From Xanthomonas sp. CFBP 8443 (GTDB taxonomy: Bacteria > Pseudomonadota > Gammaproteobacteria > Xanthomonadales > Xanthomonadaceae): a stretch of DNA of 64,000 nucleotides. The stretch lies in the NCBI RefSeq assembly GCF_025666195.1, contig NZ_CP102592.1:4030001-4094000 (forward strand), written 5' to 3'. Positions 53,476-62,885 of this stretch are shown here, piece by piece; the first letter of the stretch is position 1, and each line of letters begins with the position of its first letter. The translations under genes were made by a program, and so were the position numbers. Under the pieces are notes generated by a model that saw only the letters and a list, made by a program, of their open reading frames with translations, was not told where the DNA came from and made no database searches.

Positions 53476-54708
53476 TCAACGCTTACCGACATACTCCTGC
53501 AGCGCCAAACGCAACCGCATCAACCCCTCGGCCATCTCCTGATCGGTGATGTTCAACGAAGGCACGAAGCGCAACACATCCGGCCCCGCCTGCAACGTCA
53601 ACAACCCATGCGCCGCAGCGTGATCGAGAATCGCCCCGGCCTGCCCCGCATGCGCCTGATTCAACACCGCGCCCAGCATCAAGCCACGCCCGCGCACCTG
53701 CGAAAACAGCTTGAACTCCTCGTTGAGCGCAGCCAACCCCTGCCGCAGCGCCGCCGCCTGCCGCGACACATTCGCCGCGATCGGCGCCGACGCCAGCTTG
53801 CGCAGCGCCACCCGCGCCACCGCCGCCGCCAGCGGATTGCCGCCGAAGGTGCTGCCATGCGCACCGAACTGCATGGTCTCGGCGACCTTCGGCCCGGCCA
53901 GCAACGCACCGATCGGGAAACCGCCGCCCAGCGCCTTGGCCAGCGTCACGATGTCCGGCGTCACGTCGTCCTGCCAGTGCGCGAACAAGGTGCCGGTGCG
54001 GCCCATGCCGCACTGGATCTCGTCCAGCAGCAGCAGCGCACCGTGGTGGTCGCACAGCGCGCGCACCTGCGCCAGGAAACCCGGCGCGGCCGGCATCACC
54101 CCACCCTCGCCCTGCACCGGCTCGATCATCACCGCGGCCACGTCGCCGGCGGCCATCGCCGTTTCCAGCTGCACGATGTCGTTGAAATCCACGTAGCGGA
54201 AACCGCCCGGCAGCGGCTCGTAGCCTTCCTGGTACTTCGGCTGCGCGGTGGCGGTGACCGCGGCCAGGGTGCGGCCGTGGAAGCTGCCGCGGAACGTGAC
54301 GATGACCCGCCGGTCCGGCGCGCGGCCCTGGCTGGCCGCCCACTTGCGCACCAGCTTGATCGCCGCCTCGTTGGCCTCGCTGCCGGAGTTGCACAGGAAC
54401 ACCTTGCGCGCGAAGCGCGAGGCGGCGACCAGTTCCTCGGCCAGGCGCAGCGGCGGCTCGCTGTAGAACACGTTGCTGGTATGCCACAGCTTGCCGGCCT
54501 GCTCGAGCAGCGCTGCGGTCAGGTCCGGATCGTTGTGGCCGAGTCCGCACACCGCGATGCCGGCGGACAGGTCGATGTAGTCGCGGCCTTCGCTGTCCCA
54601 CACCTTGGCGCCCTGGCCGCGCTCCAGCACCAACTGGCGCGGGCGGTAGATCGGCAGGTAGTAGTGCTGGCCAAGGGCGATCAGGTCCGCGGCGGAGGAA
54701 GCGGTCAT
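53476..54708 (-). CDS. argD: Acetylornithine aminotransferase
   Basis: A 410-residue class III PLP aminotransferase of arginine synthesis, possibly also acting on succinyldiaminopimelate. The motifs are LVLERGQGAKVWDSEGRDYIDLSAGIAVCGLGHNDPDL, VFLCNSGSEANEAAIKLVRKW, FRGSFHGRTLAAVTATAQPKYQEGYEPLPGGF, LLLDEIQCGMGRTG and TLAKALGGGFPIGALL with the PLP lysine. Length and order are normal. Ornithine aminotransferases are close relatives; the LSAGIAVCGLGH start supports ArgD. Confidence 0.93.
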   Translation of the reverse strand: MTASSAADLIALGQHYYLPIYRPRQLVLERGQGAKVWDSEGRDYIDLSAGIAVCGLGHNDPDLTAALLEQAGKLWHTSNVFYSEPPLRLAEELVAASRFARKVFLCNSGSEANEAAIKLVRKWAASQGRAPDRRVIVTFRGSFHGRTLAAVTATAQPKYQEGYEPLPGGFRYVDFNDIVQLETAMAAGDVAAVMIEPVQGEGGVMPAAPGFLAQVRALCDHHGALLLLDEIQCGMGRTGTLFAHWQDDVTPDIVTLAKALGGGFPIGALLAGPKVAETMQFGAHGSTFGGNPLAAAVARVALRKLASAPIAANVSRQAAALRQGLAALNEEFKLFSQVRGRGLMLGAVLNQAHAGQAGAILDHAAAHGLLTLQAGPDVLRFVPSLNITDQEMAEGLMRLRLALQEYVGKR

Positions 54709-54931
54709 CGAAGGAACATCCTGCGGGAAAGCGTTCGATTATAAGACCGCCGGCGGCGCCTGCCGGGATCGCCGGCGGCGGCCCGCCCGACACGGCTGGG
54801 CCACGGCCCGGCATCCACCGCGGCGGAGCGCGAGCCGGTTCGCACGCCCACCAAGATTTCACCGGCGCGCCGCCTCCGGCCTCGTCCGCCCGGCGCCGCG
54901 ATCGCGATGCGGGGTCGGTTAGCATGAGGGC

Positions 54932-55801
54932 ATGCGACTGTTCACCGATCCCCAGCTCGCCCCGGCGAGCGAGCACGGCTGGCGGCGACGCTGGTTCGAC
55001 ATCATCTATCGGCACGACACCCGGCCCTCGCGCAACTTCGACCTGCTGCTGGTCGCGGCGATCGTGGCCAGCGTCGCGGTGATCATGGCCGACAGCGTCC
55101 CGGCGCTGCACGCGCGCTACGCCCGCCCCATGTACGTGCTGGAATGGGGCTTCACCGCACTGTTCACCGCCGAATACGTGCTGCGCCTGGCCACGGTGAA
55201 GCGGCCGCTGCGTTATGCGCTGAGCTTTTGGGGCGTGATCGATCTGCTGTCGACCCTGCCCACCTACGTCTCGTTCCTGCTGCCTGGCGCGCAGACCCTG
55301 CTGGTGGTGCGCGTGCTGCGGGTGCTGCGGCTGTTCCGCATCCTCAAGCTGACCCGCTACGTCGAGGAAAGCAGCCTGCTGGTCGACGCGCTATGGCGCA
55401 GCCGGCGCAAGGTGTTCGTGTTCCTGTTCGCCGTGATCACCCTGGTGGTGATCTTCGGTGCACTGATGTACGTGGTCGAAGGGCCGGCCAACGGCTTCAC
55501 CAGCATCCCCACCGCGATGTACTGGGCGGTGGTGACGATGGCCACGGTCGGCTTCGGCGACATCGCCCCGCTCACGCCGCTGGGCCGCGCGATCACCTCG
55601 GTGCTGATCCTGATCGGCTACAGCATCATCGCCGTGCCCACCGGCATCTACACCGCCGAGCTCGCCAACAGCCTGCGCGACGCCGACCGCGATCGCGCGC
55701 CGGACCAGCGCAGCTGCGCGCGTTGTGGCCTGCAAGGCCACGACCGCAGCGCCGGCTATTGCCGCAACTGCGGCCAACCGCTGCCCGACGCCGCGGCCTG
55801 A
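54932..55801 (+). CDS. Voltage-gated potassium channel with C-terminal zinc ribbon
   Basis: A 289-residue six-helix channel subunit. The S4-like voltage sensor is VVRVLRVLRLFRILKLTRY with regularly spaced Arg (about 128-146). The pore has the selectivity filter TMATVGFGDIAPLTP (TVGFGD). Helices S1-S3 (FDLLLVAAIVASVAVIMAD, VLEWGFTALFTAEYVLRL, FWGVIDLLSTLPTYVSFLLPG) precede. The cytoplasmic tail holds CARC...CRNC (about 261-281), a zinc-ribbon-like knuckle, probably for assembly or regulation. It stands alone, divergent from argD. Confidence 0.93.
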   Translation: MRLFTDPQLAPASEHGWRRRWFDIIYRHDTRPSRNFDLLLVAAIVASVAVIMADSVPALHARYARPMYVLEWGFTALFTAEYVLRLATVKRPLRYALSFWGVIDLLSTLPTYVSFLLPGAQTLLVVRVLRVLRLFRILKLTRYVEESSLLVDALWRSRRKVFVFLFAVITLVVIFGALMYVVEGPANGFTSIPTAMYWAVVTMATVGFGDIAPLTPLGRAITSVLILIGYSIIAVPTGIYTAELANSLRDADRDRAPDQRSCARCGLQGHDRSAGYCRNCGQPLPDAAA

Positions 55802-55805
55802 AGAC

Positions 55806-56228
55806 TCACCACACGCCGGTGTTCGGCATCGACGCCCACGGTTCGGCCGGGGCCAGCGCCGCGCCCTTCTGCAGCAGTTCGATCGAGATCAGGTCCGGGC
55901 TGCGCACGAAGGCCATGCGCCCGTCGCGCGGCGGGCGGTTGATGACGATGCCCTGCGCCTGCAGGTGCGCGCACGTGGCGTAGATGTCGTCGACCTCGAA
56001 CGCCAGGTGGCCGAAGTTGCGCGCGCTGCCGTAGTCCTCGTCCGAGCCCCAGTTGTAGGTCAGTTCGACTTCGGCTTCCGGGTTCTCCGGCGCGCCGAAG
56101 TACACCAGGGTGAACTTGCCGGCTTCATTGTCGATGCGGCGGGTCTCGTGCAGGCCCAGGCCTTCGGTGAAGAACTTGCTGGTCTTCTCCAGGTCGTGGA
56201 CGCGGATCATGGCGTGCAGGTATTTCAT
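55806..56228 (-). CDS. gloA: Lactoylglutathione lyase (glyoxalase I)
   Basis: A 140-residue VOC enzyme that isomerises the methylglyoxal-glutathione adduct. Metal ligands match E. coli GloA: His5 in [10 protein letters not shown], Glu in [16 protein letters not shown], His in [13 protein letters not shown] and Glu in [10 protein letters not shown]. The region [19 protein letters not shown] is typical. Start 56228 gives family length. It is convergent with the potassium-channel gene, only 4 bp between stop codons. Confidence 0.93.
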   Translation of the reverse strand: MKYLHAMIRVHDLEKTSKFFTEGLGLHETRRIDNEAGKFTLVYFGAPENPEAEVELTYNWGSDEDYGSARNFGHLAFEVDDIYATCAHLQAQGIVINRPPRDGRMAFVRSPDLISIELLQKGAALAPAEPWASMPNTGVW

Positions 56229-56754
56229 GGCGACAACTCCAGTGAGTGGGGGGAAACGGCAGGATCGGCAGACGCTACGGCAGGGATCCCGCACAAGCGC
56301 ATAGGGTAGCGCCCGCGGCGTGCAGGCGCGGGCAAGCGCGGCGAGCGGCAGGTGCGGCTGGTATGCATGGCAGCGCTCGACGTCAGCCTCTCCAGGGCTT
56401 TTCCTCAACCATCAGCGCACCCAGCTCCTGCCGGAGAACACGGTGGCCTCAGGTGATCCACCGCCGCGAGCAATGCGGAGCTTCCAGGCTGCGGATAGGA
56501 TCGGATCGGGGCTGAAGCCCCTCCTACAGGGCACCGGTCAGTTCATCCAGATCCCTGTGGAAGTGGCTCCGGGCGACCACCGCCATCCGTCGCAATGAAC
56601 GGTTGCCACGCGCGCATCGGTGAACCCACCGGCTGCGGACCCCGTCGAGGTTGAATCCCCTCCTGCAGACAGATGCGCCAGCACGCCGCGCATCGCCACC
56701 GCACGGTTCCTGCCTGGTCACGCCGTCTTGCCGCTCCGGCGCATGCCGGCGCAA
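56229..56754. other. Intergenic region with REP elements, no gene
   Basis: Between gloA and the SDR gene. It holds a REP-type unit GGGGCTGAAGCCCCTCCTAC (56508-56527) and two decayed ones (about 56555 and 56655). Open frames here lack family features. Confidence 0.6.
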
Positions 56755-57570
56755 TCAATCCAGGAACAGGTCCGGCAGCAATGGCTGCGACGGATCCAAC
56801 GCGTAAGCTGAAAGGTCGGTCACACCGGCCGCGGCCAGCACCTCGTCGTCGATCAGGAACTGGCCATGGAACCCGGCCGCCGGCCGGGTCAGCAGCGCAT
56901 GCGCCGCGTCGGCCATGATCTCCGGACGACGCCCGTTGCCTGCGCTGACGCCCGGGATCATGTTCAGCGCCTCGGTGGCGATCAGCGTGCGCGGCCACAG
57001 CGCGTTGACCGCCACGCCCTGCGGGCCGAATTCGCCGGCCAGGCCCAGGGTCACGAAGCTCATGCCCATCTTGGCCAGCGTGTAGCCGGTGTGCGGCGCC
57101 CACCATTTCGGATCCAGCGACGGCGGCGGCGCCAGGGTCAGGATGTGCGGATTGGCGCTGCGCAACAGATGCGGCAGGCAGGCCTGCGCGCACAGGAAAC
57201 TGCCGCGCGCATTGACCTGCTGCATCAGGTCGAAGCGCTTCATCGGCGTGTCCAGCGCACCGCGCAGCCAAATCGCGCTGGCGTTGTTGACCAGGATGTC
57301 GATGCCGCCGAATGCCTCGACCGTGGCCGCCACCGCCGCGCGCACCTGCTCCTCCTCGCGGATGTCGCACTTCAGCGCCAGGCCGCGCCCACCGGCCGCC
57401 TCGACCGCCGCCGCCGCGCTGTGAATGGTGCCGGGCAACTTCGGATTGGGCACCGCCGACTTGGCCGCGATCGCCACGTTGGCGCCATCGCGTGCCGCAC
57501 GCAGCGCGATCGCCAGGCCGATGCCGCGCGAGGCGCCGGTGATGAACAGGGTTTTGCCTTGCAACGTCAT
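56755..57570 (-). CDS. SDR family oxidoreductase
   Basis: A 271-residue short-chain dehydrogenase. The cofactor motif is LFITGASRGIGLAIALRAARDGANVAIAAKSA (TGxxxGxG), ILVNNASAIW is the NNAG-like motif, and the catalytic Tyr-x3-Lys is in HTGYTLAKMGMSFVTLGLAGEFGPQGVAVNALWPRT. The family of HSDL2-like SDRs shares PNPKLPGTIHSAAAAVEAAGG and the C-terminal FLIDDEVLAAAGVTDLSAY. The substrate is probably a fatty or hydroxy-acyl compound, but not certain. Confidence 0.9.
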   Translation of the reverse strand: MTLQGKTLFITGASRGIGLAIALRAARDGANVAIAAKSAVPNPKLPGTIHSAAAAVEAAGGRGLALKCDIREEEQVRAAVAATVEAFGGIDILVNNASAIWLRGALDTPMKRFDLMQQVNARGSFLCAQACLPHLLRSANPHILTLAPPPSLDPKWWAPHTGYTLAKMGMSFVTLGLAGEFGPQGVAVNALWPRTLIATEALNMIPGVSAGNGRRPEIMADAAHALLTRPAAGFHGQFLIDDEVLAAAGVTDLSAYALDPSQPLLPDLFLD

Positions 57571-57790
57571 GGGATTGGGGATTCGGGATTGGAGATTCGT
57601 CGCAGCTTAGCGCCTTGTCGCCTTGGACAACCCAGACACAGCCATGCGCCCACCAATCCCGAATCCTCAAGCCCAAGCCCTCAGGAGGTTCGGAGACTCC
57701 CCAACTCAAGGCCCTGCTGCCCTGCCAGAAAAATCCTCAGCCACAGCCATGCGCCGTTACCAATCCCGAATCCCAAATCCCCAATCCCGG
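57571..57790. repeat. GGGGATT heptamer repeat cluster
   Basis: Runs of the heptamer at 57571-57599 (GGGATT orientation) and inverted runs near 57653-57668 and 57760-57789. The middle segment between the two inverted copies is partly duplicated (ACAGCCATGCGCC occurs at about 57638 and 57744). Confidence 0.8.
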
Positions 57791-57794
57791 CCTC

Positions 57795-58460
57795 TCAGGG
57801 CTTCGGCCCCTGCCCCTCGTTGTCTTCCCACTTGAGCAGGCGCCGGGTCACGAACCGGTAGACCGGCTTGCCGGTGGCGAACCACAGTTCGCGCACCCAG
57901 GAGTGGCGCTTGAGCAGGCGCAGTTCGACCGGGGTCAGCGCGTGCCGGCAATACATGCGCTTGTGCTTGAGCAGGTGGCGCAGGTCCTCGCGCGCCAGCA
58001 GCCGCATCCAGCGCGCGCGCGGCGCACCGCGCACCGCCAACTGGAAGTCGATCAGCGCCGGGCTGCCGTCCTCCAGCACCAGCCAGTTGGCTTCCTTGGC
58101 CAGATCGTTGTGTGCCACGCCGCGCCGGTGCACCTGCTGCAGCAGGCGCCGCGCGGCGCGGAAATAGGCCAGGTCGCCGCGCGGCGGACGCTGGTACATC
58201 GCGTCGCCGGCCAGGTAGCTGCGGTCCAGGAAGGTGCCGTCCCAGCCGCGCAGCTGCGGCGTCGCCGCCATGCCGGACAGCTGCTGCAAGGCCCGCGCCT
58301 CGCGCCGCGCCAGCCACCAGGCCGGCAGCCGCAGCCACCACGGCGCGGCGGTCAGGTCGCGGCGCACGAACACGCCCGCGCCACCGTCGCGCACCAGCAG
58401 GATGCGCCCGAAGCTGTCGGACTTGAGGATCTGGGTGGAGGCGGCCGGCGCGCGTGTCAT
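57795..58460 (-). CDS. Small RIO-like protein kinase
   Basis: A 221-residue protein of the protein-kinase-like fold, nearest to RIO/Kdo kinase-type small kinases. A degenerate nucleotide-binding start (ILKSDSFGRILLVRDGGAGVFVRRDL) is followed by the catalytic-loop motif VAHNDLAKEANWLVLEDGSPALIDFQLAV, with Asp-x4-Asn and a DFQ metal motif. The tail is very basic (LLKHKRMYCRHALTPVELRLLKRHSW). Its substrate is unknown. ATG 58460 is preferred to GTG 58463. It is divergent from the DedA-PAP2 gene. Confidence 0.78.
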   Translation of the reverse strand: MTRAPAASTQILKSDSFGRILLVRDGGAGVFVRRDLTAAPWWLRLPAWWLARREARALQQLSGMAATPQLRGWDGTFLDRSYLAGDAMYQRPPRGDLAYFRAARRLLQQVHRRGVAHNDLAKEANWLVLEDGSPALIDFQLAVRGAPRARWMRLLAREDLRHLLKHKRMYCRHALTPVELRLLKRHSWVRELWFATGKPVYRFVTRRLLKWEDNEGQGPKP

Positions 58461-58508
58461 CACCCCAGTTTAAGCGGATCGCCATGCTCGCCCACTTATA
58501 ATCCCCCC

Positions 58509-60524
58509 ATGAATGCATCATGGATCGACGCCACGCTGGAGTGGGTCGCAGCGCATCCCCTCCTGGCCGGCGCGGTCATCTTCGCGATCGCGTTCTGCGA
58601 CGCGGTGATCGTGCTGGGCACGATCGTGCCGGCGCTGCCGCTGCTGTTCGCGATCGGCGTGCTGATCGGCCTGGGCCAGATTTCCGGTCCGTACGCGGTG
58701 GTCAGCGCCGCCCTCGGCGCGCTGGCCGGCGACGCGCTCAGCTACTGGGTCGGCCATCGCTGGGGCCACCAGCTGCGCAACTACTGGCCGTTCCGGCGCT
58801 ATCCGCAGCTGCTGGACCGCGGCGAGACGATGTTCCGCCGCAATGCCTTCAAGAGCATCCTGATCGCGCGCTACGTCGGCGCGATCCGTCCGTTCGTGCC
58901 GGCCGTGGCCGGCATGATGAAGATGCCGTTGCGCCGCTATTTCCTCGCCAGCAGCGTCGCCGCGGTGACCTGGGCGCTGCTGTTCCTGGGCCCGGGCTGG
59001 CTGCTCGGCCAGGCCTACGACGCGGTCGCCGCGGTCGCCGGGCGCCTGTTCCTGGTGCTGGGCCTGCTGGTGCTTGCGCTGGGGCTGGTGTGGGCGATCG
59101 TGCTGTACGGCTATCGCTGGTCGGCCGGGCACATGGACGCGCTGCTGGCGCGCGGCCTGGACTGGTCGCGACGGCACCCGCTGCTGGGCCGCTATCCGAT
59201 CGCGGTGTTCGATCCGCAACGGCGCGAATCGGTGCCGCTGGCGATGCTGGCGGTGATGCTGCTGGCGCTGGGCTGGGGCTGGTTCGCGCTGCTGATGGTG
59301 GTAGTGGGCCACGGCGAGCCGCTGTCGCTGGACCTGGCCGTGCACGACCTGATGCTGGCGCTGCGCAACCCGCTGGCCGACTACCCGATGACCGCGCTGG
59401 CCTCGCTCGGCGACTGGCAGGTGCTGGTGCCGGCCACCACGCTCGGCCTGGTCTACCTGATCTGGCGCCAGCGCTGGATGGCCGCGGCGCACTGGCTGGC
59501 GGCGCTGGCCTTCGGCCTGGCCCTGACCAAGCTGCTCGGCACCACCGTGCACGTGGTGCGCCCGCCGGCGGCCAGCAGCGGCTTCGGCTTCCCGTCGGTG
59601 GCGGTGACCATGGCCACGATCAGCTTCGGCTTCTTCGCCGTGCTGATCGCCCGCGAACTGCCCGGGCGCTCGCGGGTGTGGCCGTACCTGCTGTCGGGCG
59701 TGCTGGTGACGCTGATCGGTTTCGCCCGCCTGTACCTGGGCGCGCATTGGCTCAGCGACGTGGTCGGCGGCATGCTGTTCGGCATCTTCTGGCTGCTGGT
59801 GCTGGGCATCGCCTACCGCCGCCGCTTCAACCGCTCGTTCTGGATGAAGCCGCTGGCGTGGCTGTTCTACGGCGGCTTCGTCGCCGCCGCGCTGTGGTAT
59901 GCGCCGCGCGACCTGGAGCGCAAGCTGGCCAAGTTCGAACCGCCGCCGCCGGTGCGCATGGATCTGGCGGCGAGCGCGTGGTGGCGGGACGAATGGCGCC
60001 TGCTGCCATCGCGGCGCAACGAGTTCGACGACAGCCAGCGCTGGCCGCTGGACCTGCAGGTGGCCGGGCCGCTGGCGCCGCTGCAGCGCCAGCTCCAGGC
60101 CGCCGGCTGGCGCGTGCAGACGCAGGCCGGCTGGCAGCAGGCGCTGCAGTTGCTCGACTACAAGGCCCAGGCCGAACAGGTCCCGGTGCTGCCGGCGACG
60201 CTGGACACCCAGGTGGAATCGCTGTTGATGCTGCGCAGCGGCCCGCGCCCCGGCGAACTCTACGCGCTGCGCCTGTGGCCGGCACCGGCGCGGCTGCAAC
60301 CCGGCAACGTGCCGCTGTGGCTGGGCAGCGCGCAGAGCCTGCGCTACGAACGCCACTTCAACCTGATCGGCCTGTGGCGCCCGCTGCGCGGCGCCGACCC
60401 GGCGCTCAACGCGGTCACCGAGGCGCTGAGCGCGCTGCCCACGCGCAAGGACATGCACCGCCCGTCGGATGTGCCGGTGCTGCTGGTGCGCAGCGAGGGC
60501 GAGGCGCCGGTGGAGGCCGAGTAA
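58509..60524 (+). CDS. DedA-PAP2-LssY fusion membrane protein
   Basis: A 671-residue multi-domain membrane protein. An N-terminal DedA/SNARE-associated domain (about 1-190: GTIVPALPLLFAIGVLIGLG, GDALSYWVGHRWG, ARYVGAIRPFVPAVAGMMKM) is followed by a PAP2 phosphatase domain (about 245-430) and a soluble LssY-like C-terminal domain (about 470-660). PAP2 motifs are KLLGTTVHVVRPPA and ARLYLGAHWLSDVVGG, but the middle PSGH motif reads FPSVAVTMAT and lacks its His. Such fusions are thought to act in lipid-carrier dephosphorylation or flipping. Confidence 0.88.
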   Translation: MNASWIDATLEWVAAHPLLAGAVIFAIAFCDAVIVLGTIVPALPLLFAIGVLIGLGQISGPYAVVSAALGALAGDALSYWVGHRWGHQLRNYWPFRRYPQLLDRGETMFRRNAFKSILIARYVGAIRPFVPAVAGMMKMPLRRYFLASSVAAVTWALLFLGPGWLLGQAYDAVAAVAGRLFLVLGLLVLALGLVWAIVLYGYRWSAGHMDALLARGLDWSRRHPLLGRYPIAVFDPQRRESVPLAMLAVMLLALGWGWFALLMVVVGHGEPLSLDLAVHDLMLALRNPLADYPMTALASLGDWQVLVPATTLGLVYLIWRQRWMAAAHWLAALAFGLALTKLLGTTVHVVRPPAASSGFGFPSVAVTMATISFGFFAVLIARELPGRSRVWPYLLSGVLVTLIGFARLYLGAHWLSDVVGGMLFGIFWLLVLGIAYRRRFNRSFWMKPLAWLFYGGFVAAALWYAPRDLERKLAKFEPPPPVRMDLAASAWWRDEWRLLPSRRNEFDDSQRWPLDLQVAGPLAPLQRQLQAAGWRVQTQAGWQQALQLLDYKAQAEQVPVLPATLDTQVESLLMLRSGPRPGELYALRLWPAPARLQPGNVPLWLGSAQSLRYERHFNLIGLWRPLRGADPALNAVTEALSALPTRKDMHRPSDVPVLLVRSEGEAPVEAE

Positions 60525-60832
60525 CGCGTCCCCTTCTTCAGCCCTTTACCGCCAGGGTCGTGTAGCGAAGCCATGTAGGAGCGACTTCAGTCGCGACAGG
60601 CACTACGACAACCTGTCGCGCCCGATGATCAAGGCCGCCTTGCGTTGCACCTACACGTTCGGTGCCATGGTGTGGAACGACCCGGTCGCGATGGCGCATG
60701 TCGCGGCTGAAGCCGCTCCTACAAAACGCCGGGCGCCTGGCATTTCGGCAGAAAGCGCCCGGCAGGCAAATGGCAACTCGCCACGCACGCGCCACCGATA
60801 CCCCGCCAATCCCCAATCCCGAATCCCAGCCC
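60525..60832. other. Intergenic region with REP and heptamer repeats
   Basis: No gene is supported. It contains two REP units in opposite orientation, GTAGGAGCGACTTCAGTCGC (60575-60594) and TCGCGGCTGAAGCCGCTCCT (60701-60720), and an AATCCCC heptamer run at 60806-60829 just after the next gene's stop. Confidence 0.75.
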
Positions 60833-61414
60833 TCAGGGTATCCACCCCAGCAACTGCTCCAGCCGTTCGTGCGGATCGTCTTCCTGCAGCAGCGCCAGGC
60901 GCTGGCGCTCGTCCAGCGGCAGCAGTTCGGCCAGGCGCCAGCCGACCCAGGCCGCCTGGTCGAGCAGGCGCGGGCCGGCCACCGGGTACACGTCGGCGGC
61001 CTGGTCGAGGATGCTGTCCAGCACGGTCGACAACAGCGCGTGCTGCGGCTGCAACTCGTCGTCCTCGTCCGGCTCGCGCCAGTGCACGTCGCCGACCACC
61101 AGGCCGTTGTCGCGCACGCGGCTGCGCAGCACGTGGAAGCGGCGCCCGCCGCGCAGGCTCAGCACCAGCACGCCATCGGCGCCGACGTCGAAATCGACGA
61201 TGCGCGCCTCGGTGCCGTACGCCGCCGGCACTGCCGGCGTGCCGGTCTCGGTGCCCTCCAGGATCAGGCACACGCCGAAGCCGCTGTCGTTGCGGCCGCA
61301 CTCGCGCACCATGTCCAGGTAGCGGCGTTCGAACACGCGCAGCTTGATCGCCGCACCCGGCAGCAGCACCGCGTGCAGCGGGAACAGCGGCAGCGTGCTG
61401 CGTTCCTCGCTCAT
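60833..61414 (-). CDS. Lon-substrate-binding (LON N) domain protein
   Basis: A 193-residue stand-alone LON_substr_bdg domain protein (PUA-like). It begins MSEERSTLPLFPLHAVLLPGAAIKLRVFERRYLDMVREC, then FGVCLILEGTETG, EARIVDFDVGADGVLVLSLRGGRRFHVL and a helical C-terminus ERQRLALLQEDDPHERLEQLLGW. There is no ATPase or protease domain. The role is unknown, perhaps handling misfolded protein. It lies 28 bp after mpl in the same direction. The start at 61414 is the family N-terminus. Confidence 0.92.
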   Translation of the reverse strand: MSEERSTLPLFPLHAVLLPGAAIKLRVFERRYLDMVRECGRNDSGFGVCLILEGTETGTPAVPAAYGTEARIVDFDVGADGVLVLSLRGGRRFHVLRSRVRDNGLVVGDVHWREPDEDDELQPQHALLSTVLDSILDQAADVYPVAGPRLLDQAAWVGWRLAELLPLDERQRLALLQEDDPHERLEQLLGWIP

Positions 61415-61442
61415 GCGCACGCTCCAGCGTGCAGCACTACGC

Positions 61443-62885
61443 TCACTGCAGCGCCGCCAGGAAGCGCCGCGGCGCGCCGTCGAAACCGCCATTGGACATG
61501 AACACCACATGGTCGCCGGCCCGCGCCTGCGCCTGCAGCGCCGCCAGCAACGCCTCCACGTCCGCGGCGGCACAGGCCTGCCCGCGCACCGTGGCGATCA
61601 CCTTGGCGGCGTCCCAGGCCAGTTCCGGCCGCTGCAGGAACACCACCGCATCGGCCGCGTCCAGCGCCGGCGCCAGCGCCTGCGCGTGCGCGCCCAGGCG
61701 CATCGAATTACTGCGCGGCTCCATCGCCACCACGATGCGCGCCGCGCCGACCTTGGCGCGCAGGCCTTCCAGCGTGGTGCGGATCGCGGTGGGGTGATGC
61801 GCGAAATCGTCGTAGACGGTGATGCCCTGCGCCTGCCCGATCACTTCCATGCGCCGCTTGACGCTGCGGAACCGCGCCAGCGCCGGCATCACCTGCGCCG
61901 GCGCCACGCCGACCGCGTGCGCGGCGGCCAGCGCCGCCAGCGCGTTCATCACGTTGTGCCGGCCGAGCAGCGGCCAGCGCACTTCGCCCAGTTCCTGGCC
62001 GTGGTGCAGGACAGCGAAATGGCTGCCGTCGGCGGCCAGCGCGCGCGCGCTCCACTCGAACGCCGGATCGAAACCGAAGCGCTCCACCGGCGTCCAGCAG
62101 CCCATCGCCAGCACCTCGCGCAGATGCGCGTCCTCGCCGTTGACGATCAGTCGCCCGCGTCGCGGCACGGTGCGTACCAGGTGATGGAACTGGCGCTGGA
62201 TCGCGGCCACATCGGGAAAGATGTCGGCGTGGTCGTATTCGAGGTTGTTGAGGATCGCCACCAGCGGCCGGTAGTGCACGAACTTGCTGCGCTTGTCGAA
62301 GAACGCGGTGTCGTACTCATCGGCCTCGACCACGAACAGCGGCCGCTGCGCCGCGGGCGCGCCTTCGCCGCCGTTCGCGCCGCTGGCGACCACTGCGGAC
62401 GCGTTCGCGGCGGCGGCCGGGGACGCGGTGCGGCCCAGCCGCGCGGACACGCCGAAATCTTCGGCCACGCCACCGATCAGGAAGCCCGGCTCGCGGCCGG
62501 CGGCCTGCAGCAGCCAGGTGAGGATGCTGGTGGTGGTGGTCTTGCCGTGGGTGCCGGCCACCGCCAGCGTGTCGCGCCCGGGCAGCACCTGCTCGCTCAG
62601 CCACTGCGCGCCGGAGGTATAGGCGCGGCCGGCATCCAGCACCGCCTCGACCGCGGCGTTGCCGCGCGACAGCGCATTGCCGACGATCACCTGCTCGCAA
62701 TCGGCGCCGATGTGCTCGGGCAGATAGCCCTGCTTCAGCGCGATGCCGAGCTGCTCCAGTTGCGTGGACATCGGCGGATAGATCGCCTGGTCGCTGCCCT
62801 CGACCGCATGGCCGAGTTCGCGCGCCAGCGCGGCGACACCGCCCATGAACGTACCGGCGATGCCGAGAATATGGATCTTGCTCAT
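61443..62885 (-). CDS. mpl: UDP-N-acetylmuramate:L-alanyl-gamma-D-glutamyl-meso-DAP ligase
   Basis: A 480-residue Mur-ligase family enzyme that recycles cell-wall tripeptide by joining it to UDP-MurNAc. It starts MSKIHILGIAGTFMGGVAALARELGHAVEGSDQAIYPPMS, an Mpl hallmark. The ATP loop is LAVAGTHGKTTTTSILTWLL, then FVVEADEYDTAFFDKRSKFVHYRP, ILNNLEYDHADIFPD and VYDDFAHHPTAIRTTL. Compared with E. coli Mpl it has an Ala-rich insert (about 160-190: SPAAAANASAVVASGANGGEG). Start 62885 is chosen. Confidence 0.96.
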   Translation of the reverse strand: MSKIHILGIAGTFMGGVAALARELGHAVEGSDQAIYPPMSTQLEQLGIALKQGYLPEHIGADCEQVIVGNALSRGNAAVEAVLDAGRAYTSGAQWLSEQVLPGRDTLAVAGTHGKTTTTSILTWLLQAAGREPGFLIGGVAEDFGVSARLGRTASPAAAANASAVVASGANGGEGAPAAQRPLFVVEADEYDTAFFDKRSKFVHYRPLVAILNNLEYDHADIFPDVAAIQRQFHHLVRTVPRRGRLIVNGEDAHLREVLAMGCWTPVERFGFDPAFEWSARALAADGSHFAVLHHGQELGEVRWPLLGRHNVMNALAALAAAHAVGVAPAQVMPALARFRSVKRRMEVIGQAQGITVYDDFAHHPTAIRTTLEGLRAKVGAARIVVAMEPRSNSMRLGAHAQALAPALDAADAVVFLQRPELAWDAAKVIATVRGQACAAADVEALLAALQAQARAGDHVVFMSNGGFDGAPRRFLAALQ

